Assembly: GCA_030562215.1 (NCBI GenBank)
Contig: JAUPFL010000001.1
Location: forward strand, 124,001 to 188,000
Direction of reading: 5' to 3'
Length of the DNA stretch: 64,000 bases
Origin: Peribacillus frigoritolerans
Lineage (GTDB): Bacteria; Bacillota; Bacilli; Bacillales; DSM-1321
Each line of letters starts with the position of its first letter. Within the stretch, counting starts at the first letter, position 1. Made by a program: the position numbers and the translations under genes. Under the pieces are notes generated by a model. That model worked only from the letters and a program-made list of their open reading frames with translations, was not told where the DNA came from and did no database searches. Of the stretch, positions 62,458 to 64,000 are shown in pieces.

Positions 62458-63083
62458 ATGAAGCAACGCAAATTCCTAATTACGATTTTATCAATTATTT
62501 CTGTAATGTGGGTAATGCATACACTATCTAAGAATTTTGTAGTTGATCCAAGTTTTCAGGGATTCCTATCAAAAAAGATGAACTTCTTTCTAATCAAATG
62601 CTATGGGTATTGATGATCCGAGTTCATATTATTCTTGCGATAATTGCACTCCTTACAGGACCTCTCGGAATAATTAAACGATTACGTTTGAAATCCTTAA
62701 CATTTCATCGATGGAATGGTCGAATCTATGTTTCATCTATTTTGTTAAACTTTATTCCCGGTTTATACGTTTCGTTCTTTGCGACAGGTGGCTGGCCAAG
62801 TACAATAGGGTTTCTTATCTTAAATACACTATGGCTTATAACAACAATATTCGGTTATATATATATAAAAAGAAAAGATGTCTTACGGCATAGTCAATGG
62901 ATCATCCGAAGTTTCTTTCTATCCTTTGCCAATATGATCATTTATATCATTGTCGCAATTACACATAATGGATTAGATCTTTCCTATGGTCTTTCATATA
63001 CGATTGCTGTATGGCTTTGCTGGATCTTCAATTTAGCAATTGCAGAAATTGTGATTAGAAAAAATACTTATGATATTAAATAA
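62458..63083 (+). CDS. DUF2306 membrane protein, one frameshift
   Basis: ATG 62458 after GGAGGATA gives MKQRKFLITILSIISVMWVM. One A in the run near 62572 joins it to MLWVLMIRVHIILAIIALLT, GPLGIIKRLRLKSLTFHRWN, GRIYVSSILLNFIPGLYVSF and HSQWIIRSFFLSFANMIIY. The H-R-x-x-GR and HSQWIIRS blocks are typical of DUF2306. It follows the previous gene by 19 bp, so the three genes form an operon. Confidence 0.78.
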
Positions 63084-63378
63084 TTACGAGCCTTTTTGAA
63101 AACTTTAGGTTCGCAATTTCTAACTTTTGGATTTCTTATCTTCTTGGTTAGATTAATTTAACGTGTATCATAGCTTTAATTTACTTAAAGAAATACTCCA
63201 TATTGTTTCAACCTGAACCTATTAAAAGGCACTTTCTTTCTATATGAGAGGAATGCGCCCGTTTGTTGAAAAAGGATATTTTCCCCTGACAGTTTTACAT
63301 GAAATTTAGTTATCGTTAGTCAACATATCTATAAAGATGAGTCAATATGAAGTTATAACTAGTATGGAGGCGGTTATA
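63084..63378. other. Intergenic gap before the DinB gene
   Basis: About 295 bp with no supported ORF. GCGCCCGTTTGTTGAA at 63251-63266 matches the right end of the repeat at 31551. Confidence 0.5.
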
Positions 63379-63909
63379 ATGCTTAAACGTCCGAAAACGA
63401 ATGAATACCATCCGTTTTTCGAGAGCTACATAAGACTTGTTTCTGACGAAGGATTACTTGATATTCTAAAGAAGCAACAAGAGACAACTATTAATTTACT
63501 AAGAGGTATATCTAATGAACAAGCAGCGTACCAATACGAAGCGAAAAAATGGAATTTGAAAGAAGTACTCGGTCACATGGCAGATGCTGAACGCGTACTG
63601 AGTTCTCATGTTCTTGTAGTTGCTCGTGGAGATACTCCTTCATTTACGCCATTTGATAAAGATTTATATATGACTAATGCAGATTTCAGCCGACTTGATT
63701 TCCAAGACATACTTTCAGATTTTTCGATTGTACGACAATGCACCACTTCATTGATCGCCTGTCTTTCCAACGATGCATGGATACGCAAGGGAACAGTTTT
63801 AAATCATCCAACTACTGCACGTGCACTGGCGTACATAATTGCCGGTCATGAACTACATCATCTAGCAATTATCAAGGAAAGATATTTACTAAAATACAGC
63901 ATAGATTAA
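63379..63909 (+). CDS. DinB-superfamily protein, 176 aa
   Basis: ATG 63379 after GGAGGCGG gives MLKRPKTNEYHPFFESYIRL. The four-helix bundle shows EKKQQETTINL-type helix, KWNLKEVLGHMADAERVLSS (first His) and GHELHHLAIIKERYL (the H-x-x-HH metal triad). Such DinB-like proteins are thiol transferases or metal hydrolases; the substrate is unknown. A terminator follows within 15 bp. Upstream in-frame ATGs lack an RBS. Confidence 0.85.
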   Translation: MLKRPKTNEYHPFFESYIRLVSDEGLLDILKKQQETTINLLRGISNEQAAYQYEAKKWNLKEVLGHMADAERVLSSHVLVVARGDTPSFTPFDKDLYMTNADFSRLDFQDILSDFSIVRQCTTSLIACLSNDAWIRKGTVLNHPTTARALAYIIAGHELHHLAIIKERYLLKYSID

Positions 63910-63918
63910 GATTCAAAT

Positions 63919-63951
63919 GAAAAAAGGAAGTCATTTTGATTTCCTTTTTTC
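63919..63951 (+). terminator. Terminator of the DinB gene
   Basis: AAAAAAGGAA/TTCCTTTTTT with an 11-base loop. Confidence 0.85.
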
Positions 63952-64000
63952 ATTTTGCACAAGGCATATTTTACTTAGATCTGGTTCCATAAAATTCGTA

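Overview
The window is low-GC DNA from a spore-forming member of the Bacillaceae. The evidence is strong GGAGG ribosome binding sites, TTG/GTG starts, TTGACA/TATAAT promoters, a bla-blaR1-blaI penicillinase regulon, paiAB, brnQ, a YjcZ-type sporulation peptide, a SASP-like protein and a DUF6254 protein. Species cannot be assigned from the sequence. It is accessory-rich: mostly single small genes, many of unknown function, with short intergenic gaps.

Layout. 1-2 kb: end of proC and a YkvI-type transporter. 2-6.4 kb: small genes, then marR-paiA-paiB divergent from a YczE-like membrane protein. 6.8-8.6 kb: a large secreted NucA/NucB-type nuclease. 9-14 kb: brnQ, then the beta-lactamase with its sensor and repressor. 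14-17 kb: a DUF6584 protein, an FtsW/RodA/SpoVE paralogue and a seven-repeat RCC1-like protein. 17-45 kb: the main array, with ccdA, lipoproteins, VOC, NTF2-like, NUDIX, GNAT, alpha/beta hydrolase, P-loop kinase, SMR efflux, PadR, TetR, YjbR, DUF1232 and DUF1540 proteins, nearly all on the minus strand. 45-50 kb: alkaline phosphatase with a likely Pho box, a lipoprotein and a methyltransferase behind a leader-peptide attenuator. 51-60 kb: the array resumes (cupin, DUF3888, DUF6843 lipoprotein, a second YjbR copy, a second SMR pair with TetR, a hydrolase), interrupted by a VTC-domain/DUF4956 pair. 60-64 kb: a TetR regulator upstream of a DJ-1-like gene, two small membrane proteins and a DinB-family protein.

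The outstanding feature is a dispersed intergenic repeat, about 85 bp when complete, present as about 45 full or partial copies between 2.4 and 60 kb. Every copy I found is in the same orientation. A complete copy is three hairpins: a left one (AACTAAC, loop CTGCCCC, GTTAGTT), a variable middle one (usually AGCTGCC..GACAGCT), and a right one (CTAAC, loop GCACCC, GTTAG). The outer arms can also pair with each other, giving a folded geometry like integron attC sites; AACTAAC and GTTAGTT match the attC core boxes RYYYAAC and GTTRRRY at six of seven positions. Usually one gene lies between two repeats, most often antiparallel to them, and several genes take their stop codon from the repeat. One gene (YjbR family) is duplicated 10 kb away with both duplication ends in repeats. 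An ORF-less, RNA-like element of about 380 bp is inserted at the same GTTAG position in three repeats. This looks like a gene-cassette array in a Bacillus-type chromosome. No integrase gene is visible here, so the mechanism is inference.

A caution: about 25 genes carry one-base frameshifts, mostly in homopolymer runs, while their sequence is otherwise well conserved. This pattern suggests uncorrected sequencing indels at least as much as real gene decay. I merged such pieces into single genes and said so in each entry.
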